Shown here: piece by piece, positions 35,158 through 47,980 of the stretch
Position numbering within the stretch: position 1 is the first letter of the stretch
How the letters are laid out: every line of letters starts with the position of its first letter
Source: Azolla caroliniana
Lineage: Eukaryota; Polypodiophyta
NCBI GenBank assembly: GCA_043228905.1
Contig: JBHGNT010000013.1
Location: 19,964,001-20,028,000 of the forward strand
Direction of reading: 5' to 3'
Length of the DNA stretch: 64,000 nt
Notes under the pieces: generated by a model
What the model was told of the DNA's origin: nothing
The model's input: only the letters and a program-made list of their open reading frames with translations
The model's database searches: none
Made by a program: the position numbers and the translations under genes

Positions 35158-36584
35158 CTCTCTGGGTATTTCCTCCACCGATATGAGACATGGGGATATG
35201 TTAACTGTTATTGGTACTGTCTTAGGAGTTATGTATGTCAATGGCAGTCTATGAGTAGTTGAAAAGAAAGAAATAATTGAGATTTTGTGCAATCTCATTC
35301 GAGACTTATTTTCTGGTTTGGTGATATCAAAAGAAATTATGGCAAGGAAAAGGATAAGAAGTGAAATCTGAAAACGGGATTTGGAACATACTCTTGTAAT
35401 CGCTAAAATACTAAATGGTATGTATGCATAATCCCATTTCTTATTATAAGATGAATGGAGTCATTGAAATAGGTGGAGAGGGATGCTCTTATGTGTGCAT
35501 TCGGAAGAAGTCCGTTTCTTTTTATGTGATGGATGGTGTCATGACGCACTGTTGATGTGCAAGCAACATGTGGAAGGTTATTAGATGCATATAAATTGTT
35601 CGAAGGGCTGAGATCCCTTAAAGTGGGTGTTGATCACATGGTTGTACATGACAACATGTTCATATATGTTGGAATCATGGATCGAAGCATACAAAATGAC
35701 CTCTATACCATAATGATTTGATTGAGTTTTACGTTGAATATGGAAAATAGAGGATGTTTGGTCATTGTAAATGTGGGGGTATATTGGATGCATGTGATGA
35801 CCCAAAGGTGGTATCGGGAGATGTTGAATATGAACATGATGAGGAAGATTGATTTGGTTTGAACATATGCAAATTCATGGTATGTTTCAACTATTGAGGA
35901 AGTGTTCAATCAAATCTATCAAACGAAGGATTCATGGCTAGCTATTGTCTTACACAAGACGGTTTGGGGAAGGATAATCATCTCCTTTCCATTATTTTGT
36001 ATTTTGTAGCTGACATGGTTATTTTAAACTAATGGAAGGATATGTTTTAAAAAAAATAGAAGTTTGTTTCATTGTCACCACCAATAATTATAAAGGGGCC
36101 AAATAGAATAGGATCAAATAATATAATAGGTGAGTATCATCATATTATGCAAGGAATTAAGTTATAGTCAACCTCATCAAGTATGAGGATATGTAGAAGG
36201 ATATGAAACATGGCTTGAGGGTGGGTGATGTTGTAAAAGCACGAAAAATATGTTGCAACAAAGAGAACAAATTAGCGGATAGACAACACATTGTATGACC
36301 ACAACCAACATTTGTGGATACAAGTACTCCAACTCTAGCTCCATATCATTGTCCTAAAGGGAGGATGTTGCGACCTTACAAATACCATTTTGTCAAATTA
36401 TCTCCAATGCCAATGGATCCGTAGGAAAGCAACGGTGCATCTAATATAACATAGAATTATCTCATATGGATATGGATTTAATTTAGCATGGTGATCTCCA
36501 TACTATACATAGGAACCAACTCAAACATTGGTTTACAAGCTCAATTTGACAATAGTTGCGAATCATTATTGTTGAGTTTCCATC
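35158..36584. other. Intergenic, no gene seen
   Basis: Short overlapping open frames on the minus strand at 35581-35909 match nothing recognised. Confidence 0.4.
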
Positions 36585-36592
36585 ATTATGTT

Positions 36593-37022
36593 TAACAATC
36601 AACAACGATTCGGTTCAGTTTGAGAGGTTCAAAACCGAACCATTTAATTTTTTTGAATCCTGAACCAAACCGAACCACAAAACCATTTAACCGAACCGTT
36701 AAACATTTTCAAACTGTTAAACCATTAAAACCGCGGTTTCGTGGTTCGGTTTCGGTTTTCAACTTAGGTCAAATTTAAATTATTAAATTTTAAAGATGTT
36801 CCTAAAATGCGAGAATAAGGTCTAAAAATGAAATAACTGTTTAAAACAATTTTTTTAATTTTAAAAAATAAAAAATAAAAAACCGTTTAAACCGTGATTT
36901 TTGACTGTTGAAACCGAACCGAACCGTTTTAAAAAAACCTAAACCTAAAACGAACCGGTTGAACCGTTAAGCCGCGGTTTCGGAGTTCGGTTCGGTTCAA
37001 ACCGAACTGTTGCCTATTGGTA
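36593..37022 (+). mobile_element. Complete hAT-like non-autonomous element (430 bp)
   Basis: Begins TAACAATCAACAAC and ends GTTGCCTATTGGTA, inverted with a few mismatches. The perfect 8-bp direct repeat ATTATGTT flanks it (36585-36592 and 37023-37030). Subterminal GGTTCGGTT arrays and a TTTAAA-rich centre place it in the same family as 19180-19710 and 30825-31142, but its ends are the most diverged of the three. Confidence 0.88.
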
Positions 37023-37718
37023 ATTATGTTGCACCATATGTGGCATTGTACATGTCATGAATATATTTGTTGATTCCTTTGGAGTATATCATGTTCATTT
37101 ATTTATTACAAATTGATAGTTTGATGACAAATTCATTATGCCTTGCACATGTAAAAACATTCTCAAATAACGCTATAAGTTAGCATCAATTATATGAAAT
37201 CAATAACAAGTATTTGAAGGAATTACTCAAATGAATGAAAATTACATATACATATATCTCAAAAATGCATTAAAGGTCAAAGTCAAAAGTGCTTGTTATT
37301 GCATCCTTAGAATAATAGATACATAGTTCATCATGTACATCACGTAGAGTTCTCCAAAATGTATGATTGATCCCACTATCATCGCTAAAATGTGGGTTCA
37401 AATTTTTTAATCTTAGCTTGAATCAAATATAGTCCACATTGCAGGACCTCTATATGATACTCCATGTTAACTAGGAACCTTTTAAATATGAATATTCCTT
37501 AAATAATGTCGTCCTAAATGTAAAAGCATAAAAAATAGCAATATATTGAATTCTCACACTATATTTATATGTATCCGTAGTTGCCCTCAAAGGTTCGAAG
37601 TCTCGCTATAGACATAGCCAACAAATTTGCTTTTCAATTAGTTTGACAAGATTTTGCTAATCACTTTATCATTAAGTTAATCCATTGTTAAATAGAAAAT
37701 AATTGGAATAATGTACAA

Positions 37719-37864
37719 GTTTATTATGTTTATAAATAAAAATACATTGTTTGGTATAACTGAGTTGAGAATTTGTAGAAAATCAAATTGAGTTTATTAT
37801 GTTTATAAATAAAAATACATTGTTTGGTATAATTGAGTTGAGAATTTGTAGACAATCAATGGTT
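37719..37864 (+). repeat. 73-bp tandem duplication
   Basis: GTTTATTATGTTTATAAATA plus AAAATACATTGTTTGG occurs at 37719 and again at 37792. The copies are adjacent and nearly identical (one C/T and one A/C difference seen). Confidence 0.9.
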
Positions 37865-39840
37865 AATTGTACCATCATTATTTCATTGTCGATTTCATGA
37901 TGAGTAATCATTTACTATCCTTTAATTGATGGATATAGTATCCTTAAATTTGGATGGAGTAGGTCAAAATTATCAAGCAACAAGCTTGCAACTAAATGCT
38001 ATATTAAAACTTAATAAACAACTCAAAGGTGAGCTCAATTTTGGATATCCAAAGTTAGTTGATAAAACATGCAGCAAATGAAGCTTTTATGTTCAATTTG
38101 CTGACGTCACAATCATATACATAGGGAGGACTTATTCTAGGAGATTGTCCTTGATTAAACAGTGCACACTAATCATTCAACAAGTATCTATGGATTCTTC
38201 ATTTAAATATTTAATATTGAAACACTTAATCCATGTAATTGTAATCGCAATTGCTGTTTGATTAATCAAATCTCATGGGTGTCCATGTCCCCTTCCTCAC
38301 ATGCACACACAATTGAACAAATTTTAATATGGAAGATTTTAATTTGACACTTAGTTGAGAAACTAGCATGCGCGAAGCTTAATAAGAAATTAAGCTATAA
38401 ATTGTAATGTTGATATACTCTTATCAGCCCATCATAACTATCTTGTTTGTTTAGATAATAACACAGTCACAAACTCATGCCAAAAACATGGTATAAGTCA
38501 CAAAGTATGTTGTACAATAAGTCAGGAGCTTGGATGTCTTATAGAAGTCTTGTCCCCACCACAATCTATGAGGGTTGATTTGAAGATTTTACTAGACTAG
38601 AAACACGCATCATACAAAAGTCAAATGAACATGTCCATAAATTAGAACTAATAATGACCAAAATTCATGCAAATGAGAAATGAATGGTAAAGAAAGGGCA
38701 TGTCAAAAGCTTAATTGTAAAGATATATTGTGCACTTTTGACTATATCCTAGAATAATAGATGCATGGAGTAAAAATGGAGGTAATGGGACATCCATGAT
38801 ATTTTCTCTTGAATGTTTAGTCTAAGAAATCGATAAGTAAATCAAAGATATCACATTTGGCATTAATGAGATGTTGAGACTTTCCATATATTTTTATAGA
38901 GATAAACCAACCTCATTCTTGTTCAATGTCCAACATGAAAAATGTGTATACAAAATGAGATGCATCTATGTTGGAAACAAGAACACGAAGATTATACAAT
39001 GGGGTTGGTGAGTAGGTATGAATATAATAAACGAAAGATGTGTTCACAAATAAAATGGTCCTTGTTAGGTCTTACTTATATAACCATTTACGAAGCTAAT
39101 GAAAAAGAAAGGACGTGGGAAAAGATTATGTATGCCTTTTATAAGTCGATTTTCATTGATTTAGAGAAAATATATTGCTATCAACAAAAGCCAAAGTTTG
39201 AAAAAGTGAAAAGGCAATAATATTTGTATGGCCAACTATAGATTTGTTACAAAGAGATGGAAAAAATTTCGGTCAATCTAGAGTGAGAAATAAGGCATAA
39301 CATGCAAGATATTAATAATGTAAAAGAGATTGAACGATTGATACAGAGCAGATGCAATATCAAATATGAAAACTACAACTAACATGCACATTTGGCTGCG
39401 TAGTGATGAACACAACATCTTATTTGGTTCAGAAAAGTATACCTTAGTTAATGGTTACCACCAACACATGTGCTTAGATTTTTGTTGTGTCCAACGATGG
39501 CTTGGTAATTACCATATCAATGGCAACAAATCACACTTTTTTCTATCTGCAAAAATAGGAATTTGTCCAATCACTTCCAAAAAACGTAGGTGTGAAAAAT
39601 AATACCCCCATTTAGGGAAAGCGTAGGAGACTAAAAAACAAACAAACAAAAAAGCAACAATGGTGAAAGAGAGGGGCAATTTAGAATTCATGGATGGGGA
39701 TGAGGGGTCAATAGAAATGATGAAGACTACTTACACAATATACCCATACACAAAAAAAATGATGAAGACTACTTACACAATACCCATACAATAATATAGA
39801 AATTTGGAGATGAGGTAGAAGTTTTTTAATGGAGATAGGA
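37865..39840. other. Intergenic, no gene seen
   Basis: One plus-strand frame of 92 codons (38942-39220) is unrecognised. A 42-bp duplication of ATGATGAAGACTACTTACAC lies at about 39717-39790. Confidence 0.4.
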
Positions 39841-39843
39841 GGG

Positions 39844-39850
39844 TATATAA
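39844..39850 (+). promoter_or_regulatory. TATA box of the lipocalin-like gene
   Basis: GGGTATATAAGAAAG is a good TATA match, about 240 bp before the ATG at 40091. There is no competing simple repeat, so it is the most convincing TATA box in the window. It implies a leader of about 210 nt. Confidence 0.55.
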
Positions 39851-40090
39851 GAAAGTGTTGGGATGAAGGTAAGATCACCCAAGGCACCAAAAGCCAATTA
39901 AGACTCCTCTAATTTCAAGGTCATACTAGAATATGTATACATATATCTAGTCTATGTGTGAAATAATTAGAAGTGCTAGTGTGAACAAGCAAAACAGTCT
40001 ATACCTAAAAGAATCTAGTTCTAAGTTTTGGTATTAGGACTGTGGAGTGACCTTTCCTATTACTTTGTTGTGTAAGTAGTTGTTCTCATA

Positions 40091-42476
40091 ATGGAGGAAA
40101 GAAAAATGAAGGTCCTCATGGGGTCACTGGTCATTTTGGTAAGGTTCTTCTTTCAACTAATGCATGGGGTGAGTGCACAAACCCCGGGTGTGCCAGACTT
40201 CTGCAGCTCGCGGCTGATGACGACGCCCCGCACGTGTCCCACTCCTCGCACCGCCGACACATTGGAGCTGAGCAACCTCGTGGGCTCCTACTACGAGATC
40301 GGGTCGACGGCCCGGTACAAGCTAAGGAACGAGCTCGGGATGGCGTGCGCACGCACCAACTTCTCCATCGACAATGCGGGGGGGAGCAGCAGCGGTCGTG
40401 GCGGAGACTTCGATAATGGGTCCGACGGTGGCTCCTCGGGTGCGGGATCCGATGCCCCCCCTAATTCATCCGGGACCGATTCCGCGACCATCAACGTGCT
40501 GGCCTCTGGCGTGCCCGTCGTGTTCGGGCATCAGACCCTGCTCGCTGTGTCACGCATCGCCTCGGCCGCGGCCAACGTGTGCTCCAACGCGGCGCACATG
40601 TGCACGATGCTCGCCCCCGAGAGCCGGCTGTCGGAGGCGGTGCTACGCATCTCGGCGGTTTTGGACCAGATGCCGCCATCAAGCCTAGGGGACGCGTCCA
40701 CGCTCAACCAAGCAATGTACACGATCAACGCGTCGGTCGGGTCCATCCACGCACGCCTCGACAGACTGTCGCGTGCCATCGGGGTGGTGGCGGGGATCAA
40801 TGCGGCGCTGAGTCAGAATGCCGGGGGATCGCCGGCCGTGGATCCTCTGCTACGGACTCTGCGCGCTGGTGTCATGGGGGCCATTGAGGAAGCTCGGGAA
40901 GTCGGAGCTTTTGCAATCAATAACTTGACCTACGTCGGGAACCTTCTCGACCTCGTTGCTGGACACGTGTCACAATCTGACTCGGCACCGGCCGCTGCCG
41001 CCGACCTTCTTCAGGAGGCCTCCGCGCTCATTGACCAGGAAATGGATCAAGTCTCGAATCAGGTCATAACTATATATTTATTTTCTACATAGCTCAGCAC
41101 TGATCATTGTTTAGTATCTCTTTTGATGGACATACACATACACATACATATCCTGATCCTAACGCTCCTATGTCTAGTTGTTGCAAATCTAGCCAAGGAG
41201 CGTGCGTATGTCATGTCCCCCACACCATTAGCATGGTATCCTAGGCCGATGCTGCCTACTCATTGCTTGCAGTAGCCACATAATTAACATCCCCGAGATA
41301 TTGTTTGGTAGAGGTGTAGTCATTCCAGACAACAACAACGATCGTCCTTGCATAGATCATGTTTGAACTTGCAACCAAGGTTTATTATTATTTAGCAGAG
41401 TCTTACCGATTTAAGTGATTTAAACTACTTCCCCCTCCATTATGCTTATTTTGATTCGTCTTACTATGTATTATTCGCTTACCCACAGTGACATGACATA
41501 TATGTATCTTTATGCATGTTGTGTGTGTGTGTCAAGGATATCTTCCTAATTATTATACTCGTAGATTATTAATATTATTAATGGACTCCCCATCCCATAT
41601 TCCCATTCAGCTAAAGCGAACAATGTACTTGGTATGATAAGACGCTTGCAGACTGGATTGGGATATTCCAATATTCAAACACTAGCTGCTAGTGGCCTTA
41701 AGTTAATTAAGTAATGTCGTAGTAACCAACCATCGATGTACGTCTCTTTACATCTAGCATGGTCAAATCAAATCATTCTCAGTTAGTTTTGTAGGTAGAT
41801 CAATATCGATGAGTCATCAAAAGGCCAAGTACTTTTTTGCTTAACCTTTGAATCTGTAATTTAATGTTATGCTTTTTCGAGAGCGAATGAATTTAGTAAG
41901 AAACAAAGAGACTTTTTAACAAATTTAGACACTTTTTTTAAGTAAGTAGTGATTTGGAAAGAGGAGAACTTGTTGTGGTGGTGGTGGCAGGTGACGTCTA
42001 TCCAAGGGCTCCTGAACAGCATCGAGGGGCCATTGGCGGACATGGTGGGGGCGGAGCACCGGAGCAGCATGGCGGTGGGGGCGGCGACGATGGTGAACAC
42101 GAGCCGCGTGGTGCTGTCGGAGGGGCAGGCCATTCAGAACCCGGACGAGCGAGGCAACATGATGCTGCGCAGGTCGTCGGGCGGCCACGAGTCGAGCAGC
42201 AGCACGACGACGACGACGCCCTTCCGCATCATCGCGGTGGAAGGGGGTGTGTCCCCTGGCATGGGGGAGTACCCCGTCCTCCTCATCTTCACCTGCGACA
42301 TCGACGCCAACGGGGAGCCACTGTCGGAGCTCCTCCTGCTCTCGCGCACGCCCACCGTCGCACCCCAGACTGTCTTCTTGCTCCTCAGCGGTGCCAACCT
42401 GCAGGGCATCTTCCCCGACTGCGACAGCCCTTTCGTTCCGTCTGTCCAACGCCCTGACAACTGCGCCACCGCCTGA
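40091..42476 (+). CDS. Secreted lipocalin-like protein with large helical insertion, 2 exons
   Basis: Exons 40091-41062 and 41991-42476 (donor AATCAG|GTCATA, acceptor GGTGGCAG|GTGACG, phase 0) give 485 residues. Residues 1-29 are a signal peptide. Residues 60-92 (LVGSYYEIGSTARYKLRNEL..ACARTNFSID) match the opening of a lipocalin: the G.WYEI motif, strand A and strand B. Residues 402-482 (FRIIAVEGG...YPVLLIF...ELLLLSRTPTV) match its end: strands G and H, the LSRTP motif and a terminal helix. Between them lie a Gly/Ser/Asp linker (95-132), a strand-like ATINVLASG and about 250 residues that look mostly helical and Ala/Leu-rich. Lipocalins are normally about 180 residues and bind hydrophobic ligands. 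Eight Cys and five N-glycosylation sequons (N90, N125, N213, N278, N360) suit secretion. The gene is very GC-rich. M6 is an alternative start. The ligand is unknown. Confidence 0.8.
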
Positions 42477-44950
42477 CTCAAGGTTTTTTGTTCTGCCCCT
42501 CCCATCACCCATGCATGCATACACGCTTTGCTAAAATTGTATCCATATATGTACATATTTGTTTGTATACATGAAAAACTGTTTGTTTAGGCCATGTGTG
42601 TATGTATGTACATAATTAGGTTATTAATATTTATTTGTATGCATGTAAATGTATGTATGTATGTATGTATGTATGTATGTATTCATGTGTACGTGAAAAA
42701 TCTAAATGCGTACGTATATTTATGTACTAGTATATCATCTGTATAGATTCCTGCTTTCCACAAATTTCCGGGATTTAAAACTTCAGACTATTTGTATTTT
42801 CTTTTGTTTCCCGTCAACTCGATGAGATAATTCTTATCATGCCGACTCGCATTTCTCCAGCTTTGCACCAAGACAATTGTAGGTACACATCAACTTGCAT
42901 GTGTAGAAAACCATTTACATCAAGTACATATGTAGAATTAAACCACATTTGCTTCATATGTAGCAAATCTTCTCATATACTTTAATAATGGTGTATCATG
43001 ATCATGGTTAAAATTTGGAGGTTTATATGCATAATACAATGGTATATTATTATCTGAGTGTGATATTGACATGCATCATATTCTTTTTAGAATTGGAATG
43101 TGATGATAGTTTACTTGCAACAATTAAAATATAGGGTAAGTTTACTCATTATGCTAACAATGTTGTGTTAGTTTGATTGCAGAGACACGAGGAATACAAA
43201 ATAACAAATTGCCTTCAATTCGCATAACAAAAAACCAACTTTATGGCCTTCAGTTTACATAGCGCAAATGTGGGATGAGTCGTTTTTGCAATATACCTAA
43301 ATGCTAATTACACCATATAATGGTATTGTCTTGAATGGATCATTCGTTTAGAATATTGATGTATACGTGGAGAAATCTTGTTCTAGTGAATCTACCGTTT
43401 TAATATGATAAAATGACCTTTTCCCATGTCCTTCTATTTCTCAAAAATGTTTTAATAATGCAAACACATTTGCATGTGCTTACATGTGCATCTCTCTTAT
43501 GTCTAGTGTATGTTACCATACTTCATATACAAAAAGACAATATGCATTAGAGGGAGCACAGTGAATGATTCTTTGAATTGGAACTCCCTATTTTGTTATG
43601 ATCATTTCATATCATTATAGAAAGAACTCACCATGGGTATAACAACTATATGTATAAATGTTTCGGGGTTTTGACATTGGAAGGGTGACTTTGTAACGCT
43701 CGTCCATCCACATGTTGCACATCTTTTAGAACCCTTCAACAAGGAACTCTCACAATATACCCTAGTTCCCTCCTGCATCATAATCGTCTTTCCTTGCTTA
43801 CAAACATTAAGCAATGATATATTTCAAGTGAAGAAGAAATATGCATCATGAATACTCTTAAGCCATGCTTTAGAGAGCCATCACACCTAGGTCCAAATAA
43901 CACTAGTGGCGTTAATTTACCAAATGTCATCATGGGATGAACATAGAGGGTCAAACACCTAACCTTTTGGTCTATCCATCAAACAACCTTCACACATGAG
44001 CTCTCTCTCAATAAGTAGACATAAGATATACTAGGAATAGAATGAATCATATATGATTTACAACTACATTGCATCAACTATACATACAAATGTTCTTTTT
44101 ACCCACAATCTAATAAAGACGGCAAAACAACATTGGAGACTTGTCAAGCAAAACAACATTGGCGAAATTTGACAAGTCTTATTTAGTAGATATCATGAAA
44201 ACGTGCTAAGAAAACAAAGTATAATGGGTTTGTGAAAATAATGATAAGTTCCTTAAGAGATGATAGATGCATTTAGAGCAAATAACACACAAAGCCAATG
44301 GATCTGCATGTCCTTCAATAAATATCACGATGACTTATTTATCACATCGTGAAGTGTCCTTCATTACATGTCAAGGTTAGTTATTTATCACATCTCTAGT
44401 TTACATCACAACCATTAAGGGCAACTTATTTGGGTGCCATGTGAGTTTGTATATGATGTTTAATTAAATTTATATTATGGTAGTGAGAAATTTTGTGACG
44501 TTATTAAATGTACAATATAATGGTACCATTGCACCCTTGATTACTAGATTGAACTACATTTGTATTGTAAATGCTACATTGGACCTACTACCACATTTGG
44601 TTTGATAGAAAATTGTATTACGATTTTCTTTATATTGAAATGTGAGATAATATATAATTCCAAGTCATATTATGCAACTCACATGAGAATCATTAAAATA
44701 TTGTAGCTAGTAATACGATACTACATCCTTGAAGATAAGGAGAACCATCATGTTTGATAATCATCTTGGATTACCCTAAATGAGAACCAAACTTTTTCAT
44801 GACCATCGATGGTTCACATGAAATGAGAACCAAAATGTCAAAAAAATAGTGTGGATCCAACATATTGTAATCATGAAACAATTATTGCCATTAGTGAGAG
44901 CCAAAATGTCTCTAATAAAATTTCTGGATCTAATTACTTTTGAGTAGTAT
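42477..44950. other. Intergenic with GTAT microsatellite
   Basis: A (GTAT)n tract lies at about 42650-42681. Otherwise AT-rich DNA with short, unrecognised frames (for example 43602-43814 minus). Confidence 0.5.
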
Positions 44951-44958
44951 TTGTTCTA

Positions 44959-47324
44959 TCATTCAGTTGCATCTTCTATGCCATCAAAATCTTTCATCTT
45001 TGGAATGCTCTGCATGTTGGTTGAAACAGGCAACTCTATTCTTGGTACCAATTTCTTCCAAAACCAATGCTTTCTCCATAGTAATTCAATTAACTCTAGG
45101 GGAATGCCCTTGGTCTCTGGCATGAAGAGAGCCACAAAGGTAGTCATAAGAACAAGCCAACCTCCAAAGAAGAAGAAAATACCATATTTCATGGCACATA
45201 ACATTGACAAAAAAGCTTGGGCTATAATAAATGTTGCCACCAAGTTCGCAAACACAACAATGCTTTGCCCTGTCGATCGAATATCCAATGGATATATCTC
45301 ACTACAAATAAGCCATGTCAGTGGTCCCCATGACCATCCAAAACCAGCAACAAAGGTGCATGTTAAGAGTACAACTACAATTGCAGAGGAATGTGGAATA
45401 GGAACATTGCCACTTGAGACACTAACATCTTTTAGTGTCGCTGCTAGAATAGACCCGATCACAATCTATTAACAAAGAAAGAATTTGTGACGTTATTTAA
45501 AGAATCATTAAAATCACAATGGGAACCTCCAATTAATATACAAAATCAACAATGGTTAGCTTATTAAAAACAAACAACATACATGATTAAAATATTGTTT
45601 AAATGTATATTAAAATGTAGGTTGTTATATAATGAGTTTCTTTATGACACACACAATGGCAAAGTTTATTTAAAACAATGAGTGTGCATGATGAAAACAC
45701 ATTTTGAATGTACATTAAATTCAATTTCCAGTTTGTTAATATTTACACATCCGTCGTCAACGCATGTTTTTATAAATTAAGAACAAATTATATTTGCAAA
45801 AATATGATGTTGAAATAATAATATATTTACAAGAAATTTGCTTTATATAATCTACAAACAAGTCTTCGAAAGGTCACCTGGGATATGATCATTTGCAATC
45901 CACCTTCAAGTAGCAAAACTTTGCGACCCATTCTTTCGACTACGAACATAGAAGCAATAGTCGAAATGACATTAACTCCTCCAATTATAGCTGCGGAATA
46001 GAGGCTAGCATTGCTCTTGAAACCCACAGTGTCAAAGAGAACAGGAGCATAGAACATAATTGCGTTGATACCCGTCATTTGTTGAAATATGGCAAAGAGA
46101 CTAGAAATAATCAATTGTGGCCTATTTTTAGGCTTAAATACGCTCCTAAAGGGGTTATGCTCTCGTGATTTGGCAATCTCACAAGCTCTTACCATCTCTT
46201 CAAACTCAAGGTCAACATTGCTGGTACCTCTAACCTTTTCCAAAATTGCGCGTCCCTCGACATGCTTCCCTCTCTCTATCATGCTTATTGGTGACTCCAC
46301 TAGTAGGAGTCCACCTAACATTAGCATCAATGCCGGAATTCCGGCACCCAAGAGTGCAATTCGCCAAGATAAGCTTCCCTCTAAATACCCCACAACAAAA
46401 TTAACTATATTTGCACAAAATATCCCGATTGTGATGTTCAATTGAAACATTGAATTTAATACTCCTCTCATGTTGGTTGGTGCTATCTCAGATAAATATA
46501 TTGGTGCCGCCTACAATATAATATATAGAGTTAAAAAATACCTTTCAAAATATCAAACAATGAAGATGTGAAGAATATATAATGAGATGATAATATTCAC
46601 TCAAACAATTAAAGACCAAAACATGCAAGCATGACCATATCACTCTAGAAAGAGTGGGATAAATTGTATCAAAACCTCACTTGATTGGCAAAACCAGCTC
46701 CAAATCCAAGCAATATTCTACCAATGATAAGCATGGCAAAGTCTTGGGCACCAGATGTAAGAGCGACACCTCCAAGGGAAATGATTCCGGCGATTATCAT
46801 TGTTATTCGACGACCATAATGACTTGTCACGTATGAAGCACCAAATGTGGATACCAACCCAGCCAAGTACAAACACGATGTAAACGCTTGTAATCCTTGG
46901 TCGTTAAACTTACAATAGTTGCTTTCTTCCACTACTTTACTTCTCTCGATGACACTTGGAAAGAAGTGTTCTAAGAAGTTATTCATGGAAGTTACGCCAC
47001 CTAGGAAGAGAACATCATAACCATTGCAGCCAAATTAGATCAACAATTATTGGCGTATTAATTTTTGTAAAGAAATGATCAAATTCACCCAATGTAATTA
47101 GCATGTTTTTTGAATATTTAGCCAATATTTCAATTGTATTTCCTTTTGGATCCATCCATGCACGCATACGCAATAACAAGCCCACAACGTATACCTGAAA
47201 TGCCAATATTATAACCAAAAACAAGGCCACTAGATGCAGCTGTGAGACCCGATAAGATAACATAAGGTGTGACACCCCCGCTCTCCCCTTTAGTTGTTGC
47301 ACCTGTATTGCTTTGTTCCACCAT
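44959..47324 (-). CDS. STP-type monosaccharide/H+ symporter (MFS), 4 exons, TM1 Asp replaced by Asn
   Basis: Minus-strand exons 47324-47195, 47000-46681, 46510-45878 and 45465-44959 (130+320+633+507 nt) join in phase to 529 residues, the usual STP length. Motifs in order: GYNIGISGGVTSM (38-49), YGRR (105-108), GRILLGFGAGFANQ (137-150), YLSEIAPTNMRG, ESPISMIERG, QQMTGINAIMFYAPVLF (293-309), VERMGRK, GWSWGPLTWLICSEIYPL, and PETKGIPLELIELLWRKHWFW near the C-terminus. The family carries hexoses across the plasma membrane with 12 helices. Cys73 and Cys451 match the lid disulfide of Arabidopsis STP10. Residue 39 is Asn where STPs have the proton-binding Asp (Asp42 of STP10); its partner Arg is kept (Arg138). 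The WLVPSE motif is WLICSE, with Cys415 replacing Pro. The reading frame is otherwise intact. Splice sites are canonical: GTATAC, GTGAGG and GTGACC donors, and TAG acceptors. Confidence 0.93.
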
Positions 47325-47361
47325 TATGAATTATACCTAGACACCTTGCGCCCAAGAATCA

Positions 47362-47857
47362 CTGTGAGAAAATTTATTTAATGATAAAAAAACACTCAAT
47401 TTTCGGCTCATAGGTTCATAACTTAATCATGCAGACGTATTTGAGCAAAGTAGACTGATAATTTCACATGGATGAATTTTACCATATTCTATGGGTGAAT
47501 CAGAAAATGCATTCAAATGATCGTTTTTTACCGTATTCAATTGATGATTCAAATAATGCACTCAAATGTTAGTTTTAACGGGGTTGTAATCAAAGTTTCA
47601 CTTAACATTGCAAAGCCTTATATCATGCCATCGAAAAATGCACGGATATGAAATTTGCCACTAACTAATGTCGTCTGCCAAGCTTGGCGCATGAAATTGA
47701 GATAGTTAGTGCATGATAAGGCAATACTAATGGTCACGATACATATCTATATCGAGATGTAAGTATAATTAAGAGTTATGTATGCGATGTATCAGAACTT
47801 CAACGAGGTTCATCTTGAGAGAGAGAGAGATTAAGCTAATATATAGATTAGGCTTAC
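47362..47857 (-). other. Candidate 5'UTR intron of the sugar transporter
   Basis: On the minus strand, CGACAAG|GTAAGC at 47857 is a consensus donor and TTTCTCACAG|TGATT ending at 47362 is a good acceptor 37 nt before the ATG. The implied intron is 496 bp, with the first leader exon at about 47858-47950. Confidence 0.55.
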
Positions 47858-47967
47858 CTTGTCGATTCGATTATCTCCTCGTTTAATGGAAAATCACCCT
47901 TGCTCTTTCAAAAGGTTTCAATGAGAACGAGAGAGAGTTAATAGTTCATATTAGATGAAGACATTTC

Positions 47968-47980
47968 ATATATATATTTA
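47968..47980 (-). promoter_or_regulatory. Possible TATA box of the sugar transporter
   Basis: TAAATATATATATG on the minus strand, about 110 bp upstream of the proposed leader-exon donor. A suitable distance for a short first exon, but TA runs are common here. Confidence 0.35.

Noticed and set aside
41925-42524. 199-codon minus-strand frame opposite the second exon of the lipocalin-like gene
   Set aside because: Arg/His-rich antisense of a GC-rich exon.
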